DNA of 63,670 nucleotides, taken from positions 1 through 63,670 of the forward strand of contig NZ_CXOO01000054.1 in assembly GCF_001269385.1 (NCBI RefSeq), in the 5' to 3' direction. Made by a program: the position numbers and the translations under genes. The notes under the pieces were generated by a model, which searched no databases, had not been told where the DNA came from, and worked only from the letters and a program-made list of their open reading frames with translations. Shown piece after piece: positions 33,101 through 39,952 of this stretch. This DNA is from Limnohabitans sp. DM1. GTDB taxonomy: Bacteria; Pseudomonadota; Gammaproteobacteria; Burkholderiales; Burkholderiaceae_C. Each line of letters opens with the position of its first letter. Position 1 is the first letter of the stretch.

Positions 33101-33398
33101 TGTAGCTCGGTAACGCCAGGTCCGACGTGGGTGGTTTCGGCTTATTGATCCGGCCCTGTGAAGTTTGCAGGGTGACTTCCCTCTTGCACCTTGTGGGCGC
33201 TAGCCCTGCTGGCGATCAGACGCGTGTGGACCACTGGCTTTTCGCTTGGCTGGCAAGCTCCCACAAAATCCTCCCAACTGACAACACACGGCTCAGACTT
33301 CATCGGGCCGAATCTATAAGCAGTGACGGCGCAAAAAATTCAAACTTCAGCATGCCGAATCAATAGGCCCATGACGGCTCTGTTGCCGCCGGCCTACA
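33101..33398. repeat. Palindromic intergenic element split by a MITE-like insertion
   Basis: The left half (33101-33140, GTAGCTCGG...CAGGTCCGACG...TTTCGG) and right half (33368-33398, CCATGACGGC..CTGTTGCCGCCGG) match the two halves of the uninterrupted element at 41331-41409. Between them sits the 227-bp element at 33141-33367, so this element is older than the insertion. Confidence 0.7.
33141..33367. mobile_element. MITE-like element, copy 1 (227 bp)
   Basis: Ends are ~26-bp imperfect terminal inverted repeats (outer CTATTGAT, inner TGAAGTTT; 4-5 mismatches). A second copy of identical length and roughly 90% identity by eye is at 35738-35964. Inside is an inverted pair of REP-type sequences (33193-33216 and 33244-33264). 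No open frame of note, so it would need a transposase in trans. A target duplication is not obvious. Confidence 0.75.
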
Positions 33399-33459
33399 GG
33401 GACGATCCGCATGAGATGACGCCCATCGCAGCCCCTGCGTTCCAAGCCCGCGCAAAACA

Positions 33460-33490
33460 AAACCCGCAAAGCGCGAGCTGTTGCGGGTTT
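33460..33490 (-). terminator. Terminator of the small membrane protein gene
   Basis: On the minus strand AAACCCGCAA, an 11-nt loop, TTGCGGGTTT, then TGTTTTG. A perfect 10-bp stem followed by a T-rich tail, 53 bp after the stop of the 44-residue gene. Confidence 0.85.
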
Positions 33491-33542
33491 CGTGGGGCTT
33501 GACAGTGCTGCCCAAAGGCGTGCACCTCAGAGTGCAAAAGCC

Positions 33543-33677
33543 TCAGGCCATGAAGACGGCGATGAAAGCCAGCAGGAAAATCAGCAATGCGCCAGCGGCC
33601 GGAATGACCACGGGGATGTGCTTGACCACGTTTTCAACGGGATCGTCAGAAGCAGGGGCGTCGTTGTGAGCAGACAT
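33543..33677 (-). CDS. Small single-pass membrane protein (44 residues)
   Basis: ATG at 33677 with GAGG 6 nt upstream and a clear terminator after the stop. It starts with an acidic, polar N-terminus (MSAHNDAPASDDPVENVV), then KHIPVVIPAAGA and a hydrophobic helix (LLIFLLAFIAVF) ending MA. It is probably an inner-membrane protein with one TM segment. Not recognised by name; small proteins of this layout often associate with larger membrane complexes. Start context, terminator and TM pattern together make it a likely real gene. Confidence 0.7.
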   Translation of the reverse strand: MSAHNDAPASDDPVENVVKHIPVVIPAAGALLIFLLAFIAVFMA

Positions 33678-33733
33678 GAGGAACCTCAAAACAAGAATGG
33701 GCGTATTGTAGCCAAGCCCGCCGGGCGCTTGTC

Positions 33734-34147
33734 TTACATCAAGGCATAGGTCGTGCTGGCCCGAAAAACGCTCTTGCCGTCGTCGGCCCCCGCCAGGTCA
33801 ATCTCGCCAAAGGCCATGGCCTTGCCTGCGCGCAGCACCCGGGCGGTGATGAGGGCATCTTGCCCCGACAGCGGCTTCATGAAGGTGCTCGACAGTTGCA
33901 CCGTGCTGCAGGGGCGAAACGTGCCAAAGTGCGCGATCAGGGCCAACACCATGGCCGTGTCGGCCGCAGCCATCATGGCCTGCCCGCACAACATGCCGCC
34001 CACTCGCGAGAGCTGGTCGCTTTGTGGCAGCCGCAGCGTCACGCTGTCGGCATCAAAGCGCTCCACTTTCAGATTCAGGGCCTGCACCCAGGGGGCAAAC
34101 AGGTCGGACAGGGATTGCTGCAGGGTGTCGGTGGTGTCGGTGCTCAT
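33734..34147 (-). CDS. PaaI-type hotdog-fold thioesterase
   Basis: 137 residues from the ATG at 34147; an in-frame GTG two codons upstream is less likely. A single 4HBT hotdog domain with the family helix GGMLCGQAMMAAADTAM (the usual HGG...D/E catalytic helix, here with SRVGGML) and a STFMKPLSG strand. It probably hydrolyses an acyl- or aryl-CoA thioester in the cytoplasm; the substrate is unknown. Transcribed alone, 56 bp upstream of the small membrane protein gene on the same strand. Confidence 0.85.
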   Translation of the reverse strand: MSTDTTDTLQQSLSDLFAPWVQALNLKVERFDADSVTLRLPQSDQLSRVGGMLCGQAMMAAADTAMVLALIAHFGTFRPCSTVQLSSTFMKPLSGQDALITARVLRAGKAMAFGEIDLAGADDGKSVFRASTTYALM

Positions 34148-34294
34148 GCGCACAGTTTAAACAGGGCTCCTCATCAGGCGCGCAAGCAGCGCTGCATTCG
34201 CAAAGGGGGCAGCTTTCTATACTGGACTTTTTCATGGCGCTGCGTCGCAGCGCCTGAGGCCTGTGAGCACATCCGAAACGCAATGGAAAAACGC

Positions 34295-35533
34295 ATGACT
34301 TCCTCCATCCTTGTTGTGGGCGCCGGCATGGTGGGCACCTGCACGGCATTGCATTTGCAGCAGCGCGGCTTTGAGGTGCTGCTGCTGGATCGGCGTGCAC
34401 CGGGTCAGGAGACCTCGTTTGGCAACGCGGGCCTGATCCAGCGCGAGGCGGTAGAGCCCTATGCTTTTCCGCGTGAGCCGGGTTTTTTGTTGAACGCCGC
34501 CTTGGGGCGCGGGGCCGAAGTGAATTGGCATGCCCGGGGTTTGTGGCAAATGGGCGGCTCGCTGCTGCGTTACTTTCGCCAGTCATCGCCTGCCGCGCAT
34601 GCACGCGCCACCGAGGCCTACAGCCGCCTCATTGCCCACGCCACGGATGAACACGAGCTGCTGCTGAAAGCGGCGGGTGCCCAGGAGCTTGTTCAGCGCG
34701 ACGGTTTCAGGTTGGTGTTTCACACGCCCCAGGCCCTCGATGAAGCCGTGCAGCGGGCGGCGTTGCTGCAAGCGCGTTTTGGCGTGCGCCACCAAGCCGA
34801 GAGCAGCGCCCAGCTGGCGCAAGCCGAGCCCGCCTTGCGCCTGCCTTTGGCAGGGGCGGTGCATTGGCTCGATCCCTGGGCCGTGCAGGACCCGGGTGCT
34901 TTGGTGCAGCGCTATGCCGATCTGTTTGTCGCCCGGGGCGGTCGTCTGTTGAAGGGCGAGGCGACGGGCTTGCAGGCGCAGGGCGCAGGCTGGTCGGTGC
35001 AGACCCCCGAGGGCCGCGTGCAGGCCGAACAAGCCGTGCTGGCGCTGGGGCCTTGGTCCGATGGCGTGATCCGCACCCTGGGTTATCGCTTTCCACTGTT
35101 CGTCAAACGCGGCTACCACCAGCATTACCGGGCACCTGTTGAGCTGCGCCAGCCGCTGCTCGATGCCGAGCGTGGCTATGTGCTGGCCCCCATGCAGCGC
35201 GGCCTGCGCCTGACCACGGGCGCAGAGTTTGCACCGCTGGATGCCCCGCCCACGCCTGTGCAACTGGCCAAAGCCGAAGCCCTGGCACGCCAACTGCTGG
35301 ACTTGGGCGAGCCCCTGCCCGAGCCGCCTTGGATGGGCGGACGCCCTTGCACCGCCGACATGCTGCCCGTCATGGGGCCAGCGCCACGCCACAAAGGGCT
35401 GTGGTTCAACTTCGGCCACGCCCACCAAGGCTTCACGCTGGGGCCTGTGGCCGGGCGGCTGCTGGCCGAAATGGTCCACGGCCAGCAGCCCTGGATCGAC
35501 CCGGCACCCTATTTGCCAGCGCGCTTTGGTTGA
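34295..35533 (+). CDS. FAD-dependent D-amino-acid dehydrogenase/oxidase family protein
   Basis: 412 residues from the ATG at 34295, preferred because GGAA lies just upstream; the ATG at 34283 is in frame. The DAO/DadA fold: Rossmann GxGxxG as VVGAGMVG, then LLLDRRAPGQETSFGNAG (FAD-binding, DadA-like), and a C-terminal FAD segment GLWFNFGHAHQGFTLGP. WMGGRPCTADMLPVMGPAP matches the DadA-type consensus near the active site. It probably deaminates a D- or secondary amine with electrons to the respiratory chain. The substrate cannot be named. It is followed by repeat elements. Confidence 0.85.
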   Translation: MTSSILVVGAGMVGTCTALHLQQRGFEVLLLDRRAPGQETSFGNAGLIQREAVEPYAFPREPGFLLNAALGRGAEVNWHARGLWQMGGSLLRYFRQSSPAAHARATEAYSRLIAHATDEHELLLKAAGAQELVQRDGFRLVFHTPQALDEAVQRAALLQARFGVRHQAESSAQLAQAEPALRLPLAGAVHWLDPWAVQDPGALVQRYADLFVARGGRLLKGEATGLQAQGAGWSVQTPEGRVQAEQAVLALGPWSDGVIRTLGYRFPLFVKRGYHQHYRAPVELRQPLLDAERGYVLAPMQRGLRLTTGAEFAPLDAPPTPVQLAKAEALARQLLDLGEPLPEPPWMGGRPCTADMLPVMGPAPRHKGLWFNFGHAHQGFTLGPVAGRLLAEMVHGQQPWIDPAPYLPARFG

Positions 35534-35589
35534 TGTGGCGCGGGTCTCCTGAAAAGGGGGGCCGACATGGGCCTGTGCCGAAGCCACCC

Positions 35590-35737
35590 ATGTCGGACTT
35601 TTCGAGTACCGACCTACAAGGGCCACGGTATTCGTAATTCGGATGTCGAAGACCCCGACGTTTGGCCTGATGGACCCCCTTCGTCTGCAGCCAGCGCTTT
35701 TTGCCAAGCGTGCATCGTCGGACTCTTTGAGTACCGA
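35590..35737. repeat. Dispersed intergenic repeat, copy 2 plus fragment
   Basis: From 35625 it matches the element at 29957-30078 (ACGGTATTCG... to ...GAGTACCGACCT). A partial piece (ATGTCGGACTTTTCGAGTACCGACCTAC) just precedes it at 35590-35617. Its right end runs straight into the left end of the second MITE-like element. Confidence 0.7.
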
Positions 35738-35964
35738 CCTATTGATCCGGCCCTGTGAAGTTTGTAAGGTGACTTCAATCTTGTACCTTGTGGGCGCTAG
35801 CCCTGCTGGCGATGAGACGCTTGTGGACCACTGGCTTTTTGCTTGGCTGGCAAGCTCCCACAAATTCCTCCAAACGGGCCACACACGGCTCAGACTTCAT
35901 CGGGCCGAATCTATAAGCAGTGATGGCGCAAAAAATTCAAACTTCAGCGTGCCGAATCAATAGG
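35738..35964. mobile_element. MITE-like element, copy 2 (227 bp)
   Basis: Same length and structure as the copy at 33141-33367: the outer 9 bp of the terminal repeats (CCTATTGAT / ATCAATAGG) match exactly, with an internal inverted REP pair beginning near 35790 and no coding capacity. The right terminal repeat supplies the stop codon of the truncated oxidoreductase gene. The left side is a different repeat, not the missing part of that gene, so a deletion or rearrangement accompanied or followed insertion. Confidence 0.75.
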
Positions 35965-37312
35965 AAGTCAGGTAATCGCAGGTTGGCGGCTTCAGCCCCG
36001 ACAAGGGCTCACGCCGAAGCCCTTCATATTGGAGGTGTGGGATGCCCAATGCGCTGCCCGTGTATTGCTGCAACCAGTGCGCCACTTGCACGATCAGGTC
36101 AGAAGGCTGCTGGAGGGGCAGGCCCAGGGCGTCGTGCTTGCCAACGATGCTGGGCCGTGCAGTTTCGTCCTTGAACAGCTCGCGCATTTGCTGCTCCACG
36201 CTGGGGGCGTTTTCTTCAATCACCAAGACCTCGCGCAAATCTTGTGCAAAGGCGTGCATGCGTGGGCTGTCGATGGGGTAGGTCAGGCCCAGTTTGAGCA
36301 CGCGCACACCCGCTGCCGAGAGCGCCTCTTCGCTCAGGCCCAGGCGGCGAAACACTTCCATCAGGTCGTGGTGCGTCTTGCCTGCCGTGACGATGCCGAT
36401 GTGGGCCTGCGGGCTGTCAATCACCCTGCAGTCAATGCTGTTGACCTGCGCAAACGCGGCCACGGCAGCCAATTTGTCTTGCTGGCGCGATGCGCTGCCC
36501 AGTGCAGGCAGATCGGGCCAGCGCTTGTGCTGCTCAGGGGCGACATGCCCGGTCTGGGTCTGCACGACTTGCGGGCTTTTCCAACCGTTCACTTGAATGT
36601 GGATTGCGGCCAGATCTACCGTGGCGCTGCTGTCCACCACTTCCGACAAGGTCGTCATGCCTACACAGGCGCCCGAGTAACGCGACAGCGCAAAGCCATA
36701 CAGGCCAAAACTCATCAGCTCCGACACATCGGCGGGCGAGACCACCGGCATGTGCGAGAACTGGAACACCTGGTCACTGTGCGCGGGCCTGGCGGGTGAC
36801 ACGCTGGCGCGGTTTTCGCCCGCCACCACCAACACGCCGCCGTGGGGGGAGACGCCGAAGGCGTTGCCGTGTTTGAGCGCTTCGCTGGCCCGTTCGTCCC
36901 CAGGCCCCTTGCCGCACCACAGGGCAAACACGCCATCAACCGTGCGCGTGGTGTTGGGCGCCACCCGCTGCGTGTCCATCAATTGCATGGTCCCCAAGGC
37001 TTCATTGATGGCAGGCACAAATTCGATGCCCGCGTTTTGGAATTTCACCCCTTGCTGCCAGATGACCTGCTCCACCATGCCCAGCGGCGAGCCCCGGTAG
37101 CCGCTGATCAGACCCCGGGTGTTCAGGTGCTGGCGCTCGTCGTGCTGGCGCTGCATCAGCATCATGCGCACCAAGGCCTGTGTGCCGGATAAGAACACCT
37201 GGCCTTGTGGCGCCCAGATGTTGTCATGGAGTCGGTTGTCGCGCAGGAGGGGTGTTTCAAGGGCGTCGACAAGGGCTTTGTTCGGGGTGTTGTCAGGGCT
37301 TGTGTGCAGCAT
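35957..37312 (-). pseudogene. Indolepyruvate:ferredoxin oxidoreductase, 3'-truncated
   Basis: From the ATG at 37312 it reads ~450 residues of the N-terminal alpha part of the fused enzyme (family length about 1150-1190). GQVFLSGTQALVRMML, the thiamine-region GLISGYRGSPLGMVEQ and EALGTMQLMDTQ are conserved. The second thiamine-pyrophosphate region, iron-sulphur and gamma-type domains are absent. The last codons (about from 36030 down) appear repeat-derived, and the TGA stop lies in the terminal repeat of the MITE-like element. Without those domains it cannot decarboxylate aryl pyruvates. The divergent Lrp gene, typical of this locus, is intact. Confidence 0.8.
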
Positions 37313-37385
37313 GAGGGTTTTGCAAATAGAGGGGTAAGAATAGGCCTCTATGTCAGGAATAAACACCCTGATTGATCCTTTTTAT

Positions 37386-37398
37386 CTCCAATTTGGAG
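37386..37398. promoter_or_regulatory. Candidate Lrp-type operator
   Basis: The palindrome CTCCAA-T-TTGGAG lies in an AT-rich 118-bp gap between the divergent Lrp regulator and the oxidoreductase remnant, 33 bp before the regulator start. Self-regulation from such a site is usual for Lrp/AsnC proteins. Confidence 0.5.
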
Positions 37399-37430
37399 AA
37401 TTAATTTCCATGAAACAATAAAATATAAGA

Positions 37431-37886
37431 ATGAAAGACACTTATAGCCAAAAAATCCTGGAAGTCCTCCAGGAAGACTCACGCATGACCGTACAGCAAA
37501 TCTCTGAACGTGTGGGCTTGTCCACCACGCCTTGTTGGAAACGCATCAAGGAGATGGAGGCGCAAGGCATCATCACCGGCTACACCGTGCGGGTGAACCG
37601 TAAAAAAGTGGGCCTGAGTCTGATGGTGCTGGCCGAGATCAATGTGAATCAGCACACCGAAAAAGCCGTGGCTGAATTCGAAGCCGCCGTGCAAGCCACG
37701 CCGCACATCGTGCATTGCTACTCCACCACCGGGCCAGCAGACTATGTGCTGACCATCATGGTGCAAGACATGGACGCCTATGAACATTTCCTGATGCAAA
37801 CCTTGTTCAAGTTGCCCGCCGTCGCGCATGTGCGCTCCAGCATCGTGATGCGCGACATCAAGCAGGGAGCGTGTTTGCCCTTGTGA
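37431..37886 (+). CDS. Lrp/AsnC-family transcriptional regulator
   Basis: 151 residues. The N-terminal HTH (about 5-50) contains DSRMTVQQISERVGLSTTP with the CWKRIKEME recognition helix, followed by the RAM ligand-binding beta-alpha-beta domain (VLAEINVNQH ... YSTTGPADYVLTIMVQDM). Divergent from the truncated indolepyruvate oxidoreductase, so it presumably sensed an aromatic or branched amino acid and controlled that gene. With its target broken it may now control only itself or distant genes. DAHP synthase follows 54 bp later on the same strand. Confidence 0.93.
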   Translation: MKDTYSQKILEVLQEDSRMTVQQISERVGLSTTPCWKRIKEMEAQGIITGYTVRVNRKKVGLSLMVLAEINVNQHTEKAVAEFEAAVQATPHIVHCYSTTGPADYVLTIMVQDMDAYEHFLMQTLFKLPAVAHVRSSIVMRDIKQGACLPL

Positions 37887-37940
37887 TGGCGCTTTACACT
37901 TTGGCCCTTCCAATTTGGACCTTCCCCTCTGACATTCCCC

Positions 37941-39014
37941 ATGCTTTCCACCCAAGACAAAATCCGCATCGACGACACCCGCATCGCCTCGGTGCGCCCC
38001 CTCATGACGCCCGCGCTGCTCGAAGAGCGCCTGCCTGCATCGCCCGCGCACCTGGCGCTGGTGGAGCGTTCGCGTCAGGACATCTCGAACGTGCTGCAGG
38101 GCCAAGATGACCGTCTGGTGGTGGTGGTCGGCCCGTGCTCGATCCATGACCACGACCAGGCCATTGCCTACGCCCGATTGCTCAAGGCAGAGGCCGACCG
38201 GCACGCCCAAGACCTGCAAATCGTCATGCGCGTGTATTTTGAAAAGCCTCGCACCACCGTGGGCTGGAAGGGCTACATCAACGACCCGCACCTGGACGGC
38301 AGCTTTGCCATGAATGAAGGCCTGGAGATGGCGCGCAAGTTGTTGCTGGACATCCTGGACCTGGGCCTGCCCGTGGCCACCGAGTTTCTGGACTTGCTCA
38401 GCCCGCAATACATCAGCGACCTGGTCACCTGGGGCGCGATTGGGGCGCGCACCACCGAAAGCCAGAGCCACCGCCAGCTGGCCAGCGGCCTGTCGTGCCC
38501 GGTGGGCTTCAAAAACGGGACGGATGGCGGCGTCAAAGTGGCGGCCGATGCGGTGGTGGCGGCCAAGGCGTCTCATGCCTTCATGGGCATGACCAAGATG
38601 GGCCATGCGGCGATTTTTGAGACACGCGGCAACCAGGACGTGCACATCATCTTGCGCGGCGGCAAGACCCCCAACTACTCGGCCGCCGATGTGGATGCCG
38701 CCTGCCAGGCGCTGCAAGCTTGCGGCATTGCGCCGCAGGTGATGGTGGACGTGTCGCACGCCAACAGCAGCAAGCAGCACGCCAAGCAGATCGAGGTGGC
38801 GCACGACGTGGCCGCTCAAATCGCAGCGGGCGACCACCGCATCATGGGCCTGATGATCGAAAGCCATCTGAACGAGGGTCGGCAAGACCTCCAAGAAGGC
38901 CAGCCCCTGGCGCATGGCGTGTCCATCACCGACGCCTGCATCAGCTTTGCGCAGACCACGCCGGTGCTGCAGGCGCTGGCGCAGGCGGTGCAAATACGGC
39001 GTGGGCAGCCATGA
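37941..39014 (+). CDS. aroG: 3-deoxy-7-phosphoheptulonate synthase (DAHP synthase, class I)
   Basis: 357 residues, the normal size of AroF/G/H enzymes. It condenses phosphoenolpyruvate and erythrose 4-phosphate as the first step of the shikimate pathway. Conserved blocks: VVVVGPCSIHD, MRVYFEKPRTTVGWKGYINDP, GARTTESQSHR, CPVGFKNGTDG, ILRGGKTPNY and MIESHLNEGRQ. The N-terminal ~40 residues that bind the inhibitory amino acid are present, so it is probably feedback-regulated, but whether by Phe, Tyr or Trp cannot be told by eye; the symbol aroG is a convention. Confidence 0.93.
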   Translation: MLSTQDKIRIDDTRIASVRPLMTPALLEERLPASPAHLALVERSRQDISNVLQGQDDRLVVVVGPCSIHDHDQAIAYARLLKAEADRHAQDLQIVMRVYFEKPRTTVGWKGYINDPHLDGSFAMNEGLEMARKLLLDILDLGLPVATEFLDLLSPQYISDLVTWGAIGARTTESQSHRQLASGLSCPVGFKNGTDGGVKVAADAVVAAKASHAFMGMTKMGHAAIFETRGNQDVHIILRGGKTPNYSAADVDAACQALQACGIAPQVMVDVSHANSSKQHAKQIEVAHDVAAQIAAGDHRIMGLMIESHLNEGRQDLQEGQPLAHGVSITDACISFAQTTPVLQALAQAVQIRRGQP

Positions 39015-39040
39015 AGTCCTGCAAAACATGTAACAGTGCC

Positions 39041-39070
39041 TTGACCGCCATCGTCCGGCGGGCTTAAAGT
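39041..39070 (+). promoter_or_regulatory. Candidate promoter of intergenic RNA
   Basis: TTGACC (39041-39046) with TTAAAG at 39064 (17-bp spacing) or TAAAGT at 39065 (18-bp spacing). It lies directly after aroG on the same strand and upstream of two hairpins. Confidence 0.4.
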
Positions 39071-39077
39071 GGCACCG

Positions 39078-39227
39078 CTGACGTCGGGAAACTGACTGAA
39101 GCATTTTTGGGGCGCATTCATGCGCCCCGCCCATCAGAACGACAACTCTTCTTTTGGGCATTTTTGGGGGTGATCCTCTCGTGACACGCCCATCAGCCCG
39201 ACCAGTTCGCTGGTCGGGCTTGTCATT
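39078..39227 (+). ncRNA. Candidate ~150-nt small RNA
   Basis: This 306-bp gene-free gap between the convergent aroG and CBS genes contains, in order, a promoter-like pair, a perfect 8-bp GC hairpin (39109-39128, GGGGCGCA/TGCGCCCC), a GCATTTTTGGGG direct repeat, and a strong terminator hairpin at 39195-39220. The order suggests an independent transcript. No match to a named RNA family was recognised, and the stretch has no good coding frame. Confidence 0.4.
39195..39220 (+). terminator. Strong TTCG-loop terminator hairpin
   Basis: A perfect 11-bp stem AGCCCGACCAG / CTGGTCGGGCT closed by a TTCG tetraloop and followed by TGTCATTTG. It may end the candidate small RNA, aroG readthrough, or both. 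Confidence 0.8.
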
Positions 39228-39257
39228 TGTGGGGCTGGTTTTTTTCAGCCGTGGGCA

Positions 39258-39305
39258 AATGTCGGACTTGTAGGTCGGTGGTCGAAGACCCCGACGTGGG
39301 GCTTG
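39258..39305. repeat. Fragment of dispersed intergenic repeat
   Basis: AATGTCGGACTTGTAGGTCG then GGTCGAAGACCCCGACG, matching parts of the elements at 29957 and 35625 but shuffled. It lies just past the 3' end of the CBS-domain gene. Confidence 0.55.
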
Positions 39306-39320
39306 TTCGAGCCCATGAGG

Positions 39321-39824
39321 TCACGGCTCGTGCTGCGCCAGGTACATGCCCCCGGCCAGCTCGTTGGGGTTGAACATCGGCGAGGTGCGGGTGCTTTCCA
39401 GGTCGATGCCCATGCGCAGCGCCTGAGACAGGCCGCTCAGATCATCGGCCAGCGCCCTCAGCACATCGTCCATGGACAGCAGGCCCAACAAGCGGCCATT
39501 GGGTTCGGTCACAAACACACGCCGCACGCCGTGCTTTTGCATGGCCGCAATGGCTTCATGCACCGTCGCGCTGCCGGGCACGCCAATGAGCTGTGCATGG
39601 CTGTATGCCCCAATAGGCAGCTCGCCCGGCAAGCGCCCTTGCGCCAGTAAATTGACCACCAGATCGCGGTCGGTCACCACGCCCACGACGCGCGCCGGGT
39701 CTTCCGGGTCGGTCAGGGCCAAGGCCCCAACATGGTTGACGCGCATGAGTTCGGCGGCTTTTTGGACCGAGGCTTCAGAGCTGACAGAGAGGATGTCGCG
39801 TTGACACAAGCTGGACAGGTTCAT
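39321..39824 (-). CDS. Two-CBS-domain protein
   Basis: 167 residues made of a CBS pair: domain 1 about 8-65 (ILSVSSEASVQKAAELM ... VVGVVTDRDLV) and domain 2 about 75-130 (IGVPGSATVHEAIAAMQKHGVRRVFV ... LLGLLSMDDVL), with a short C-terminal tail. Stand-alone CBS pairs bind adenosine nucleotides and often modulate other enzymes; nothing in the neighbourhood names the partner. There is no membrane segment, so it is cytoplasmic. Transcribed alone, divergent from the ATP-grasp-like gene across 128 bp. Confidence 0.9.
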   Translation of the reverse strand: MNLSSLCQRDILSVSSEASVQKAAELMRVNHVGALALTDPEDPARVVGVVTDRDLVVNLLAQGRLPGELPIGAYSHAQLIGVPGSATVHEAIAAMQKHGVRRVFVTEPNGRLLGLLSMDDVLRALADDLSGLSQALRMGIDLESTRTSPMFNPNELAGGMYLAQHEP

Positions 39825-39952
39825 GACGCACGGCTTTCAGAATGAAAGTCCCGATACTGGTCAGTGGGTCTGGGCCTGTCGGTTCGTTCAGACACTTTGG
39901 TTGACGCCGAGTTGTTCAACAATGCACAGCTGTTGTCACTGATCGGAGTTTC

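Noticed and set aside
34283..34295. First of two Met codons as start of the FAD oxidoreductase
   Set aside because: The second Met has GGAA at proper distance and directly precedes the Rossmann strand; the first cannot be excluded.
34583..35884. Antisense frame through the FAD oxidoreductase into the repeats
   Set aside because: Its N-terminal third is translated repeat sequence and the rest is a shadow of the oxidoreductase gene.
39150..39190. tmRNA-like start GGGGGTGATCC
   Set aside because: No tag reading frame, no tRNA-like end and no matching 3' part in the window.
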